From Symbiodinium natans (Eukaryota > Sar > Dinophyceae > Suessiales > Symbiodiniaceae), in contig CAJNDS010002477.1 in NCBI GenBank assembly GCA_905221605.1, positions 64,001-124,000 of the forward strand: a stretch of DNA of 60,000 bases, written 5' to 3'. Below, piece after piece: positions 1 through 12,544 of the stretch. A program made the translations under genes and the position numbers. Each line of letters begins with the position of its first letter. Position 1 is the first letter of the stretch. The notes under the pieces were generated by a model. That model had not been told where the DNA came from. It worked only from the letters and a program-made list of their open reading frames with translations, and made no database searches.

Positions 1-405
1 AAGCAACCAGCCAGCAAGGGCCGCCGCATCGGCCGGAAGTCCGTGGCCTCTGGTGGAGCTTGACACCCAACAGTGCCAAGGGCTGAACAACGGAGGCATG
101 ATTGTGTAAAAGGCAGAGAACACAACAGGTTGGCGTACGAACGGAAAGTCGGAAGTCCATCACCGGAATGACACTCATTTCAGGGTCTACTTGTCAAACG
201 CTTTGAAGAAGAGGTCAGAGTGCTTTCAGATCATGATCCGCTGGAGCTGCCGACACTGGCTTCTGCCAAGCTTCGAAGCTTCATCGCCATTTGCTCCACC
301 TTCGTCATTCGTCCAGTCTACGAGCTCGCAGGTTTCTGCGACACTTGGGAAGCGTCTCTTCGAAGCGTTTCTTGAAGCAAGCACTTCCTACTGCAAGCTC
401 CCTAT

Positions 406-1056
406 CTAAACTTTAACTTCCGAGCCCCACCCTTGTGTCCGTGATGTCCAACTTAGCACCCGAGATTCCTTGAGGACCGTTAGTGCAAGTTTAAGGGCAC
501 GGAAGCCCAGAACCACGGACCACGCATGCCTCGCCTGTTGCCGTGCATCCCCAAGGCGGGCCAGCTGGGCCTCAACCCGCGCGACTTGCATGTCGATGTC
601 CTGTGCGACTGCACTAGAACCAACAAAGGCTCACAGTATAGGGACTTTGTGGGCTTCAAGCTTCGGGACCTTAAACTTCAACCTCGTGGAAGCCATCTCG
701 GCTATGCCTTTGCCCTCTACGGCTTCTCCGGGACCTCTTTTTCGAAGTCCTACTGTCCACCCATGCAGGATAACGCGGGTAAGTTCTTTCAATGAGTGAG
801 GATCCATAGCATGAAGATGCACTGAGGGAACAACACGAAGGTTCCATCTTGGAGCCTGCATCTCCCTAAAACTGGCCTCTGACTCGGACGCCACGAAATC
901 CATGAGGGGAAACACGTAGGATTCCCCACCCATGCCAAACCTTTGTAGTTGGAGAAAGGGCGCAACACAGCGAAGCATAGCACCCAGCAATCCATAACAA
1001 ACGGCGGAGGAACTACAAGAGAAAATGCCATTCCATAACTTACACGAACCGGTCAA
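406..1056 (-). pseudogene. Protein-coding relic with one in-frame TGA
   Basis: A single minus-strand reading frame runs through about 216 codons with only one stop, a TGA at 631-633. The upstream part (141 codons) is mixed in composition and contains patches such as GGESYVFPLMDFVASESEAS and MDPHSLKELTRVILHGWTV. The downstream part continues in the same frame with MQVARVEAQLARLGDARQQ, which could form a helix. Continuity of frame across the stop and protein-like composition on both sides argue for one ancestral coding segment. The stop could be a decayed CGA codon, an intron edge or a sequencing error. I do not recognise the family and see no signal peptide or catalytic motif. The ATG at the upper end may not be the true start, because an exon boundary could lie nearby. 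Confidence 0.4.
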
Positions 1057-3360
1057 TCATGGGATTTGAGGTTTTAAACGGCCAGCTTTTTTGGGTTGAC
1101 GCTCAGAAGCCCGCCTTTGGGGTTTGAAACGGGTTGCCGCCGAAACCGCCACCAAGTACGAAACATCCAGGATTGCCAAGCTGTTTGGACATGTCCAAAC
1201 TCCAAAGGGTAGCACTGTGCTTTGTGGCTGTTGAAGTCTGTTTACTTGCGCAATGGGCCAACGCAGGCTGCATCCAGCAGCGCTAGGGGCTCTGAGAAAT
1301 TGCGGCTATCGACAGAAGACACCAGGCATGCAATTGCTACACTGTTACATCCTGCTGCTGAGCCAAGTGGCAAGAAACCCAGTGTCGAGTCCTGAATTGG
1401 GCAAACCAGTCGGTGCCCTAAGCACTCATGCGAGTGACGGCTCCACTTGCTGCCTTCTGCTGGCTTACTGTTCATCAGCCGCGTCTCATCACTTGCAGAC
1501 ACAATGCCGACGCCGAGAAGGAACCGCAGGCACGCAGCCGAACGACCGGCACACATGGCGTTGCCGGACCGTCAACTCTCTGAGGCCCTCGCAGCTTGCA
1601 TCAGCCAATATCAGGAACCATGCTTGGTTTTAAGTGCCGGCCCTCCATGAGCAAGCGCCGTGGAGAAAAGCCAAACAAGAAGGTAGAACACGTCTCGATG
1701 CATCGTTGAACAATCGGCTGCTGCAGAGCTACGGCACTGGCGCATCGGGGGAAAAGCCCTTCCCATGCAGTGTCCAACGCAATGCCTGGAAGAAAGCCCT
1801 GGCCTCCTCCTCCTCAACTAGACGCACCTTCTCCTGCGCAGCAGCCGAGGTTCTGTGCAACCGAGACAGGAGTGGGATCCAAGATGGAGGGAAAGACAGC
1901 TGCAGCCACACCGAGGTCTTGCCGTGTTTATGGAGCACTGGGCAGTGCGCCTTCTCCGCCGTCTTGCGCAGATCAGCCAACTGATGGGCATGTGATGGTG
2001 GGTTCAGGGCAGCTCTCGTGGATCTGACTCTGAGCTTGACTTGTGACTACTCCAGAAAAACACATGTCGCATGTGGTCTTCATGCACATTCCCACGCTCT
2101 CACACTCTGGTTCCGACAGCCCAGAAAGCGAATTGTAACTTCACACGTAGGTCTGCCCGAACTTGCTAGGATTGCTAGGATGGCACACTGAGGACTAGGC
2201 CACACGCCGAAGATGATCTGCTTCGCCCTGAGCCAGGATTCTGGGCCCCCAAGTCTTCTCAGGAAAGCCCTCACATGCAGACAATACTCAGGGTGACGTC
2301 TAGTTGCTGGCATGGGAGGGTAGCACCGACATGTCCGTTAAGGACAGGGAGAGAGCATCGCATTATTTCTGCAGGTTGCTTTCGACAGCCGCAGTTATGT
2401 TGAATCTTCAACGCGCGACAAAGAAAAGCGAAGCGAACCCGTAGCAGTGGCCGCGAGGCCCGAAGAATGAAGCTGCTAGATGAACTCCCGTGTCTGGTAT
2501 CGGTAACGGGCTCAAGCAGGTGAGAAGACCGGAATGCACAGAGCCAGCTGACAAGAGGGAGTCAAGCAAATGAACTCGAGAGCTATTTGCTTGAGTCTCT
2601 GCCCCGGAGCCCAGGACTGCGGAAGAGGACCCCAGGTTCACCATCCGCGTGCATTGGCTGCAGCAGGGCGGCCGGATTAAGTTCAAGAAGCTGCCCTGCG
2701 CTAGCGAATTGTGTTCTGACATGCCGCAGGAGTAAGCAATGCAACCCGCCTCGGAAACCATCGGAAACATTTACTTAATGGGAAGCCCAAGTCCAAAATA
2801 GCCCCAATCCGCGTCCCCACAGTGCAGGCCGCCTCCCACGCCTCCTGGCTGCAATTCGACAGAGGCTTGCTGAGGCAGCTAAAACAGAAGAGATTGAGCT
2901 AACACTCAGCCTATTGTCTTGAAGCATTGAGCCCCCAAACCCCCGCTGGAACTTTTCAATGCAACCCCGAACTGAAGTCGGAACCCTGAGCCCACTAGCA
3001 CATCCCTTGTTGCATTATTTGAATTAAAAGTCTGCTGAATGGCCAGCTCGTGTGCTCAACAGCTTCGCTGTGGGACTTTCCCCATGCAGCAGCAGCGTGT
3101 GGGTGCAGGGCTGCCACATATCTGCAACATGTCCCAACAACAAATTATCCCAAGCCCAGGCCGCATGGCACATCTGAATTTGCACTAGGGCTGCTAGGGT
3201 GCCAAAGTAGCATGATGTAAACCCTCGATTGCCCCGAACACTGGACACTAAGAGCCTCCTCTGCAACCTCGGTGGCGGAGGTTGTAGAGACCGTTTCCTC
3301 TTCGGTTGTGGACCTGATGCATGCAAATCGAACGAGGCGAGGGAGAGGTGCACTGAAAAA
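1057..3360. other. No supported gene
   Basis: I see only short open frames on both strands with no agreement in frame, no recognisable motif and no convincing splice-bounded exon. The sequence is CA/TG-rich and unique. Confidence 0.4.
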
Positions 3361-3560
3361 GACTGTGTCTGGTACGTCGCAGTGGGGCTGGTGTGCTCGA
3401 ACTCTTCGTTCGACCTTGCAGTTGCACGTTGGACGTGAAATCAGGCTGACGGGAAAAGGACTGTGTCTGGTACGTCGCAGTGGTGCTGCTCTGCTCGGTG
3501 TGCTCGAGCTCTTCGTCTTCGTTCGACCTTGCAGTTGCACGTTGGACTTGACATCAGGCC
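3361..3560. repeat. Imperfect tandem duplication, about 100 bp unit
   Basis: The words GACTGTGTCTGGTACGTCGC and CGACCTTGCAGTTGCACGTT each occur twice, at 3361 and 3459 and at 3411 and 3524. The second unit is longer by about 15 bp of insertion. The duplication lies inside long open frames on both strands (3272-4033 plus, 3145-3660 minus), which it probably helps to keep open; I do not call either a gene. Confidence 0.8.
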
Positions 3561-4049
3561 GTTCGGAGCATAGTCGGGGCCAAGAAACGGCACTTCTGGG
3601 TCGGGCCCGATGTCTCCATTGGGTATGGGATGGCTGGCTAGCCTTGACTGCACTGCACATCTACAGACAAGGGGTCCAAGTGGCGTTGGCACACATGCAA
3701 GGCGATATGGTTGACAACCTACGTCTCTTAGGCGGTGTTCAGCTCACCACAGCCAAGCATCTCTCGCTGCACTGGCTCCGTCACCTCTGCGACGGTGGAT
3801 GTCATAGTCGTTGCCCCCCAGAAATAGCCCCCCAATGCGTTCAAGCCATGCATCGGGTTCAACATTGCACCCCAATGCCGCTTCGGCGTGGTCCTTTGTT
3901 TGTCCCGAAAAGGGCTGGCAACTGCGCTGTGCAACAGCTTACTTTACAAAGCGCCGTTTCGCAGAGCACAGCAGACCAGCTGAGAGGAGTTACGAGTGCT
4001 GCCTGCAGTGTCCCTATTGCCTGTTCTCGGTAAACGTCGGGCTCCGAGT

Positions 4050-4664
4050 GGCAATGACAGGAATCCATCGGGTCGAAAGGCCATCAAAGCCTTTATTCCC
4101 TTAGAGCCTTCACACCAGCCCTGTAGTTTCGCGGCGACCTCAACAGGCTGATTCGGACCTTGAAGTGACTCGTCACTGCAAGCGAGGCTGACGTATGCAT
4201 CCAGATGCTTGCTACGGGGTCAGGCCCGGTAAGGCTCGAAGAGTCTGGGTTCGACTATCTCATTGCCTCCAAGCAGCGATGCATCAACTGATTCCGTTAG
4301 GTTTTCGCTCCTTGGCGACACAAGCAGCTTCCCAGCTCACACGGAACTTTCTCCCTTTCCACGCCTCACCCAGCGTTCGTGTCTAAGACTTGAACATTCC
4401 TTGGCACGAAACCCCGGCATATCCATGTATATAACGATTCATAGCTTCAGCTTCAGTAAGGCCCAATCAGGCCCTCATTCGTACGATCCCCCATTGCTTG
4501 GGAGGATCTTCAGCTCTTCGTTGATCTCGGAGAAGATGTCCGCCGATGATGTGGTGGCACCCAACCTTTCAAAGAGGCTCTGTGCTCCAAAACTTGCTGG
4601 GACCTCTTCTGCCGCACAGCCCAGAACTTTTAAACCCAGACTAGGCAGGGATGGCCCGAAATCC
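4050..4664 (-). pseudogene. Long coding relic interrupted only by TGA codons
   Basis: Reading the minus strand from an AG acceptor-like site at 4665, one frame stays protein-like for about 200 codons. Patches include VPASFGAQSLFERLGATTSS, ADIFSEINEELKILPSNGG, LTESVDASLLGGNEIVEPRL and AAKLQGWCEGSKGIKALMAF. The frame has four stops, at 4475-4477, 4439-4441, 4337-4339 and 4220-4222, and all four are TGA. I see no TAA or TAG in it until about 3945. This fits a retrocopy or exon decayed by CGA-to-TGA change, or exons separated by short introns that happen to stay open. The family is not recognised. A recoded TGA is possible but unlikely, because ordinary TGG codons are used in the same stretch. 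Confidence 0.4.
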
Positions 4665-7600
4665 TAACCGGAAGCATCCGCGCTCGTTTCACGCTGATTC
4701 AGGTGAATTCACAGTGTCTCAAACTCCGAACGTAATAGTTTGATAGTGCCGCAAGGTGCCGATAAGGGAGCTTTATTTGTGAAACCCTCAATCAACGGCA
4801 AGGAGCGGAAGACAAATGGCGATCTCCGCGTTCCTGGGTGCCAGATTAAACTCACTCAGGGTTAAGCCGCCCTTTGAAGGCGGCGTATGCAGGTTTTACA
4901 CTTGTTGTGTCGAGCGCATGGGCTCGGATTTTTAGTTTTTGCCATCGCCCTCGCCATCAACCTCAACCTCGATGATCATCCGGTCGCTGTTTGCAGGTGC
5001 ACCGTCGGATGCTAGCGCACAACACTGAGATCACAGAAGTCGCAGGAACCGCGACATCTCCGAGATTTCAACTAGCTACTGCATTGTTGTGCAAAACCTG
5101 TTGAAATAGGGTTACATTCAGGGGTGTCATTGCAGTCATTGCAGTGCAGCGACGTGTTGGCATGCATGCTGGGTGTCGTGCTGTCGCTTTTGTGTTCTGC
5201 ACCCGTGGCGCGTACTGAGCCTGGGACCAGCGGCAGAGCTCCTTTCGGCCTCCATTCGGATCCTCGCACGCCTCTTGGCTCTTGATTTGTCCTGGGCTGC
5301 TTCAGCATCAGCATTGCCAGCTTTGGCCACTTTAGCTGACCCTTCTCCTCACTCTGCTCCACCCCTTTTCCCTGACTCCACCAGTTTTCCAGCAGAGGTT
5401 AGACCGTTGAGTCCCTTCGGCAGACACATGTTCCCTAGAAGTTACATTTGGCGAACGTGCAAGGAAGCGGCCACGCGGACAGACGTGTAAAGCCTCCCAA
5501 GTCCTCCTTCCCACCAGAGTTGCCCTGCCAAAGCCTAACACAGAAACCCTCCAGTTCAGGTCGAAAATGAGTCCAAGGTGCGGCGCTCGACATTGCAACG
5601 GCACCAGACTTCATCACCTTTCAGGGTTTCGGGAATGCAAGGCTTGCTTGGACCTAGAGCCTTCGTTGCCTACGTAGATTCTCCGCCGCTTCTCCAGAGC
5701 AACATCCTGTTGTCATTTGTCTGCTCTGGGGCGGCTCAAGGACGTGCCAGCCAACACTGATAGCACTGGAAGCTAGTCGAATTCCACCAACCCAGGTATG
5801 GCATTGTAGCTTGGCCATGATGGTGCTAGTTGTGTACATGTGTTGCTTACATACTGTGTACCTGTTGAAATTCATCAGGCATCAAGCGGACTACTGTTCT
5901 CAGCTGTCGGGTGCATAAGCTAGATTGACCGCGTGGCCACGATGCTGTCATGCCATCGGCAAGCCTGGGGCTGCACCTTTCCGTTGCCGGCAGCCACCAA
6001 GCAAATCCTGCAAGCTTGCGGCAACTTGGCAAGCTCTAGGAAGAAAAAAACGAAGCTGGTAGTTAAGACTGATCTTCAGTTTCGGCGTCTTGAAATGTCT
6101 GGTCACCACAGAACTGCACGCAACCCCCCCACACACATGGGCCGTCAACCTGCGCAGGACTTTTGCAGCGGGAACACAAGTGTCCCCCCCCATCAGAGAA
6201 TCCCAGAAGAACCCAGGAGAGCTGGACCTCGGCCTGCATGGCAGACCTCAGCACGGGTTGAGGGTTTCGGGGTCTTCAGCGGTCTTCAGGGCCTTCGGAT
6301 ACACATAAATAATGCACATAAGCATAAATCTCTTTGTATAATATATATATATACACATATTCAATATGTATTCACATATAAGTTATATAAGCAATACCAC
6401 TAATGAAAAGAAGAAGAAGAACCTAAACAACCCAAACCCTTGCATGCACCAATGTCAAGACCTACTGGACCAAAAGCTGCAAACCTGTCCGATAACGTTT
6501 GCAGAACAAATCGCCACAACGTGGAGCTCTCAATACGCATCGTCCCCAGAATCAACATGGAGGGAACATGCAGCCTGGTTTCTCCCTACTCTTCGTAAGG
6601 AATCGGTAGAATGCTTCGTTTTCATTACTAAGACCTAAGAGGTAAGAGGTTCTTCGTTTGGTCTTCATGCGCTCCTTGAGCGGGAAATGAAGAGCTTCTC
6701 CTCACAACATCGACGTATCCAAGATAGGGGTGCTCTGAGCTTTTAGCTTGGGCTCTTTTGATTCTTCTCTGGAGAGAAAAATATTTGCCTAGCAGGAGAG
6801 CCTTCGCCATGTCGTTGCTGACGCTTAAAGAACTCCAGCGCCGAGGTGCATCTCAGCTGGGCGCATGCCTTTGGCGACGAATAAGAAGGCACCTGAGTCA
6901 TCATTGCTGTGCCGGCTGTGTTTCTTCTATTGGCAAATCAAAGCTTGCCAGGCGCTGTGAATTTTTCTGGCAAGGTCCGAACTTGAGCCTTCTCCACACC
7001 ATGCCCCTTTGCCCCACCTTGCAGTTGGTTTGTTGACGCTCTTCGACACTTAAGTGTCCCGCCGCCGTGGAAACCGTACCCTATTTACTTAAGGGCAATC
7101 AACAACCACCGCAACTTTCACTTCGAGACTCGGGCGGTGGACCGCCGAAAACAATTTGAGTGGAGCCATCGTACGGGTCTCGGGGCGAACGTGGCAGACC
7201 ATGGCAACTTGGAGACGAGCTTGTTTGTTATTAGTAATGAGACCTGGCGCGTGGGGCTTAAACGGAGCCCGAATGGACTTGGCGTGTCGCGACAGGTGGT
7301 AGCGCAAGAGAGATGCATTGATCAAGGCGTCGTCGAGGAGGATGGTTGCTCCGCGCAGGGCATCATGTGACTCTGAAGAATTGAACAGCCAGAGGCCCAA
7401 TCATCTACATTGAAACATGGCTGGGGGGATGGAGAGGGACGAAGTTGGAGAAGCCGAAAAACCCACCTAGGCATCCCGTCCCCCAATAGATGCCAGCGGC
7501 TTCCCGGCGCCTCCGCTGGCCACCGTCTCCAATCGGTGGAGGGAGAATTACATAGAGGGGGTGAGAGGGGAGTGCGAGGTCCGGGAGCATAAAGAAAAGC

Positions 7601-8231
7601 CAGCTCCGCATTTGCAAATCAACTGAAAAACTAAAACGCGAAAACAATAATTAGAAGAATCAGAAGACAAAGAAACTCTGTCACGGTATCACCGTGTCAG
7701 GACAACAGCACTTGATGCAAGCCGAAGTGGGCCTGCATGCAGGAGCAGCAAGCCACGGCCCCAGGCCATGTCCGTCTACCAAGTCCTGAGCTATGCATCG
7801 GCATTTGAAGAATGCGTAGCATGCGGGAGCCATGCAGCAAGCGTCTCACATACCGACAACGTGAAGTGGCAGTACACACTGCAAGCGCCGGCCCCCGGCA
7901 ATCGCGAGGTACTTGACCAAATGCAGAGGGAAAAAAAGCTTGGCCTACATGTCCATAGGGCCCACCCCCAGATGCCCCAGGCTTCCACGGGAGGGTCTTC
8001 CCGCTTCCATTCATGCTGTATGGCTCCCAATTTCTCTGCTCAACATGCATCACATTTCTGGATAAGAGAATGCCGCAGTGGGGCCGGCCAGCTTGTTGAG
8101 CGGGCCAGTGGGGGCCTGGGGCGAGTTGGGTTTTGATCCTTTTGCCCTGAAAGCTTTTACGAGGAGTCAGCTCGGCACGCTTGTAGCCCACAGGTGCGGA
8201 AGTCATTGGTTCGGCATGTTGCGCAGCGTGT
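4665..8231. other. No supported gene
   Basis: This stretch contains short AT-rich runs near 6340-6390 (TATATA-type) and an AAG run near 6411, but no recognised gene. A minus-strand open frame at 7791-8030 (80 codons, Trp-rich) lies just downstream of the relic at 8.2-9.0 kb and may be its 3' end, but frames with several stops there look equally coherent, so I leave it uncalled. Confidence 0.35.
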
Positions 8232-9015
8232 TCATCCCGTGCTGCTGGGATCTGCGTCTTGCTCGTAGTCAGCGAGGTTCATGCGCACGGTCGGAGTTGA
8301 CCGGTCACGCCTTTGGGGGTGCTTGGCCAGGATGTGGCGCGCGAATGGACACTTGCATGTTGCCTGCAAAACACTGTCGTGGATGGGCGAGCGGCCCGCC
8401 ATCGACCTCAACTGCAACCTTTTTGTGGAGCTGATGCATGGTTTCCTTCACGCCTTCCAAATCTTGCATGTCCCCCAGTGTTCGACCTCTGGGGCGATGC
8501 GCAGCACCTCTTGGATGATGCTGTTTTGCATCCGGCGTGTGCACCAGATTTCTGAAAGTATCTCTCGTTATGTTTAGTTCGCCGGAGAACCTTTGGTACG
8601 CTAACCCATGTACGTACTCATTCTCGCTCTGCACCTTCCAAAGTGGCGGTTCCCCAGGAACAGAGCCGAAGTCGTGACTCAGCATCCCAGCTTCATCTGG
8701 CTTCCACAAAGCTCAACATAGCCAGGAAACGGGTCTGCTAAGGCCACGAAAGGATTTAGGCAAACTTCTGCGGCTTGATCTTCAGAACACCAGCGACAAT
8801 GCGCATTTCTTCTTTCGGATCGTAAGTTCGCGAAACAAAGCCCTAAATGCATCGTTAGCAGCAAATGCGCCCATTTTGCACGCACCCAAGTGCGGCGACG
8901 CCTGTAGCCGACTCTCCAAGGACTCAGGCCATACGTAACCGAAGAGGAACTGCCGCAGACATGCGGCTCTTGCTGGGCCAATGGCAGAATGATCGAACAC
9001 ACTGTGCCAACGCAC
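8232..9015 (-). pseudogene. Frameshifted protein relic
   Basis: The minus strand carries protein-like sequence through the whole interval, but the frame changes at least five times. In order it reads about 60 codons with LRQFLFGYVWPESLESRLQ and GAFAANDAFRALFREL, then in other frames YDPKEEMRIVAGVLKIKPQK, NPFVALADPFPGYVEL, AGMLSHDFGSVPGEPPLWKV, FSGELNITRDTFRNLVHT, SIIQEVLRIAPEVEHWG, DLEGVKETMHQLHKKVAVEV and finally KCPFARHILAKHPQRRDRST. The pieces follow each other with almost no gap, so this is most simply an intronless copy with several one- or two-base indels. It could be a processed pseudogene or a real gene in uncorrected long-read sequence. The family is not recognised. Confidence 0.45.
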
Positions 9016-10185
9016 TAAAGCAGCGTTATTAAACTGGAATAACCCATTAACTTTGACTCACCATTCTTCAGGCTCCTTTGATAAGGATTTGGCCCAGGTG
9101 CAAGTCATAAAAAAAGGAGAGCTAGCTACCAGGCAAATGCTGCAACTACGTGACCGGGGGTTGTCGGTAGCTTGGGAATGCCCCTCATTTATCCTCTTCC
9201 TTTATGCATGCGCAGATACAAGAGTTGCAGCATCTGGAATGTCTCAGATATACCATGCGTCAGGTAAAGATTCAAAAATCAGCACGCGCACATGGACGCA
9301 GAGTCACAGGAGGGAAGCACAACTCCTGCTTGTTGCAGACCTGTGTCTTCTGTAACCACATAGGAAAAGTGCGGCGTGTTTTGTTGCTCCCTTCATTTGT
9401 GTCTTGATCCCTTTTTCTTGGGTGGAGGGGGAAGGGGAAAGGGAGAAGGAGATCAGTCAGCCGGGGGAGACATGCAAGTTTGCATAATAATTCAAGTGGC
9501 AGCTCTTAGGCCAGCTTGCAGCACGGCTTGGGGCAGAGATGCTTCATATCCTTGATCGCATCATGGTGTCTGTGACTCTGCTGTAATCTGCGGCTGACTT
9601 CTGGAGGAAGAGGACGAGGTTTGCAGAAGCCTCTTTTGGAAAGCTGATAACTGTATAAACCTTAATTTCGTCTTCCTCAGAAACTCAGCAGGGCTTTTGT
9701 CGAGTCGATTCGCACTGCTGGCAGAATCACTCACTGAGCAAATCGCAGACTCTGAAAGAATTATCGAGGCTTACATGCCTTCTTGGCGCTTGGCGCTTTC
9801 CATGTGTCTGCACCTTAGAGCAAGACAACCAGACGATGAACGTAGACAGGCGAGAAAAAACACCACCCGCACCGCAAGACCACGGCAAGCAAGGGCGCAC
9901 TGGAAGACTCACCCAACCCCAGCCGGCTTAGTTGGCTTCGGGTTCGGTTTCTCATGGTGCAAGGCCGGATCCAAAATTCGCGTGCGGGTTGCACATGGGA
10001 AGGCATGAGCTCATCAAGTCCGCTGGGCACAACTGGACACATTTCTGGCATGTACAGGCTTGAGGCAGAACGTATTAACCTCCGCCTCATCTATGCACAA
10101 TATGCACAGCCAGAATGAAAGCTCAGTGCATGCAGGCTGCCTCCTATGCAATGTATATATGCGGAACATGAACATACGTGAATAT
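9016..10185. other. No supported gene
   Basis: No frame on either strand shows a coherent protein patch or domain. A purine-rich GGGGAAGGGGAAAGGG-type run lies near 9425-9455. Confidence 0.35.
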
Positions 10186-10208
10186 AATATATATATATAT
10201 ATATATAT
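10186..10208. repeat. (AT)n microsatellite
   Basis: An uninterrupted AT dinucleotide run about 23 bp long. Confidence 0.9.
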
Positions 10209-10426
10209 GCTGCTGTGCTTACCTGTCATGATCACGTGTCTAGAGCAAAACTGCAGGATTTGCATTGTCTGTCGTCGCGTTTTCATGGAACATTTAGCAC
10301 CCTAAACCCGATTGGCCTCATGAAACCTGATGGGCTACTGGCATGGGAAAAAGCCAAGTGTTTAGATATGTTGATGGTGCTTTTCGCACGTTGCTTGGAA
10401 TCGCGTTCCTTGGATTTGTTGCGCCA

Positions 10427-11009
10427 GAAACCAACAACAACGACAACCACAACGACCACAACCAACCACTACCAACGACAACCAACCACAACCAACAACA
10501 ACCAGCAAACAACCAGCAAACAACGAGCAAACAACGAGCAAACAGCAAGAAAAACCAAGCACACAACAAGCAAAAACCAAGCACACAACAAGCAAACAAC
10601 AAGCACACAACAAGCAAACAACAAACGACAAACAAAACCATGCAAACAAAACCATGCAAACAAAAAAACAGAAACATAATAAAGAACAAAGGGCACTCAA
10701 CAGACAATGCTCAACAGAAAACAAACAACAAACAATACACAACAAATAAAAACAAACAACGAGCAACCAAACAAACAAACAAACAAACAAACAAACAAAC
10801 AAAAAGCAAGCACGCACGCACGCACGCAAGCAAGCAAGCAAGCAGGCAGGCAAGCAAACAGGCAAGCAAGCGAACAACCAGGCAAGCAAGCAACCAAACA
10901 AACAGGCAAGCAAGCAAGCACAAACAAGCGAACGAACAGGCAAGCAAGCAGCAAACAAACCCGCATAAAAAAAAAAATGCAAGCAAACAAGCAAGCAGCA
11001 ACAACAGCC

Positions 11010-11050
<41 letters not shown>

Positions 11051-11110
11051 AGGGAGCAGCAGCAGACGGGAGGAGCAGCAGCGAGCAGCGAGCGAGCAGC
11101 GAGCATCTCT

Positions 11111-11143
<33 letters not shown>

Positions 11144-11165
11144 TGCTGCAGCAGCAGCAGCAACA
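10427..11165. repeat. Composite CA-rich microsatellite block ending in (CAG)n
   Basis: About 740 bp of simple sequence in ordered sub-blocks: (CAA/ACAACC)n from 10427, AGCAAACAAC-type units to about 10740, (AAAC)n near 10770-10800, (AAGC)n and (AACAGGCAAGC)n to about 10960, (GGCAACAAC)n near 11010-11050, and (CAG)n near 11110-11165. The long open frames here, including one of 310 codons on plus and several of over 200 codons on minus, read as Asn/Gln/Thr/Lys or Val/Cys/Leu runs. They exist only because the repeat contains no stop, so I do not call them genes. Confidence 0.9.
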
Positions 11166-11460
11166 GTAACGGCAGCAACCCCAACAGCCAAAATCGTCGT
11201 GAGAGAATTAACTTGTTCTGCACGGATACATTATACTCAGTCGTGTTATACTCAGTCGTGTATGCCAGCTCATAGCAGCAGGCTCTGGCAGCCTCGACTC
11301 TTGCAATGCCTTGAGCCGTTTCATGCTGGTCAGAAAGGCCCTTTTGCTGAGTCAGCACACTGAGCGCTGGTTCTGGCATGACCCACAAAAAAAACGCAGG
11401 TTTGCCACCTCAGGCTTGGCTTTGCAGTCCTACGGTTGCAGGAGCTGCCATGGCCATTCG

Positions 11461-11530
11461 CGAGGGCACCGGCTAAAGGTGGGCCATGATGTGCCCGAGG
11501 GCACCGATTAAAGGTGGGCCATGATGTGCC
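11461..11530. repeat. 35-bp tandem duplication
   Basis: Two adjacent 35-bp units (11461-11495 and 11496-11530) beginning CGAGGGCACCG and ending GGGCCATGATGTGCC; they differ at two positions. Confidence 0.9.
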
Positions 11531-12544
11531 CGCCCCAAAGTCAAATACGCAACCTCCTCCGGCAGCAAAGTGTCCGAAGGAACAGCTTCCTGGAGCTCCA
11601 TAGCGGCAGGAGTTTTCCCAGCCCCCTGGAAGCTCAGGGCTTCGCAGGCCCGCCAAGTCCTACAGTTGCAGGAGCTACTGGCTGCCTTTCACATCTTGCG
11701 TGGCTTCACCACGCATATGGCTCGCCCCTCCAGTAATGGAGAAAAATTCTTTGGTTGTTCGGCAAGATGATACTCATCCGTGCCCCGTGGTGAGGCAATG
11801 GCAACAAGTATCAGCGGCAGCTCGCCGACGACAGGCCGGAGCCGAGCTGCGAAGTCCCCCTATGCATCGAAACATGCTGAAGACAATGCTTACCGAATGA
11901 AAGAAACACTTGCACTTTGACTCTGTAACTTGAACACGAGGCCGGGACGGAATGTACAGGCTCTCGGCAAGAACAGGGCTAAGCCTACTGCAACGCTGAG
12001 TGCCTGCTGCTCACGTCGTCAGAAATGCAACACCTCGCGTCTGCGAACGACCCCAAAGTCCAACAGCAAACAGAATCACATGGCATCTGATGCGACGTCA
12101 CGTAGCAGCGTAGCAGAGGCATCACGCCAGCCCCAGCAACAGCAGAACGCTCCTAGTGAACCAAAAACTGAAGCTCTCACGTTCCCAGTCGCACAGAAGC
12201 AAGTGCACCGCCGCTGCCAAACCCAAAGTCAGTTTTGAAAGCTTGGGTGAGCCAGGGTCCTGGATTACCTTGGGAGCCTTTCGCACAATCAATTCCGAGA
12301 GCATACGTTGCTGTAGGGTGGAGCAGCTGTGCAAGAAGTTTAGCTCGATTAAGTTGGCCTTGGCCACAAGCTCATGGTTTGGTTGCCGCCCAGGGAAAGC
12401 ACAAGCCAGCAATGGTTGGGCGGCACTTCGTCCGCCGTGCCTGCATCTATGCACGTCCTTTTGTTCCGCCTTTTCAACAGCATTAACAGCAACAACAACC
12501 CGCTACGACCCAAGGACGACGACCACATTGACATCGACAATGGC

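Noticed and set aside
3272-4033. 253-codon plus-strand ORF
   Set aside because: Kept open by the local tandem duplication; no protein-like conservation between the two units and no domain.
4195-4265. tRNA T-arm-like GGGTTCGACTA
   Set aside because: No matching acceptor, D or anticodon stems around it.
10343-11388. Several ORFs of more than 200 codons
   Set aside because: Pure products of the stop-free microsatellite block.
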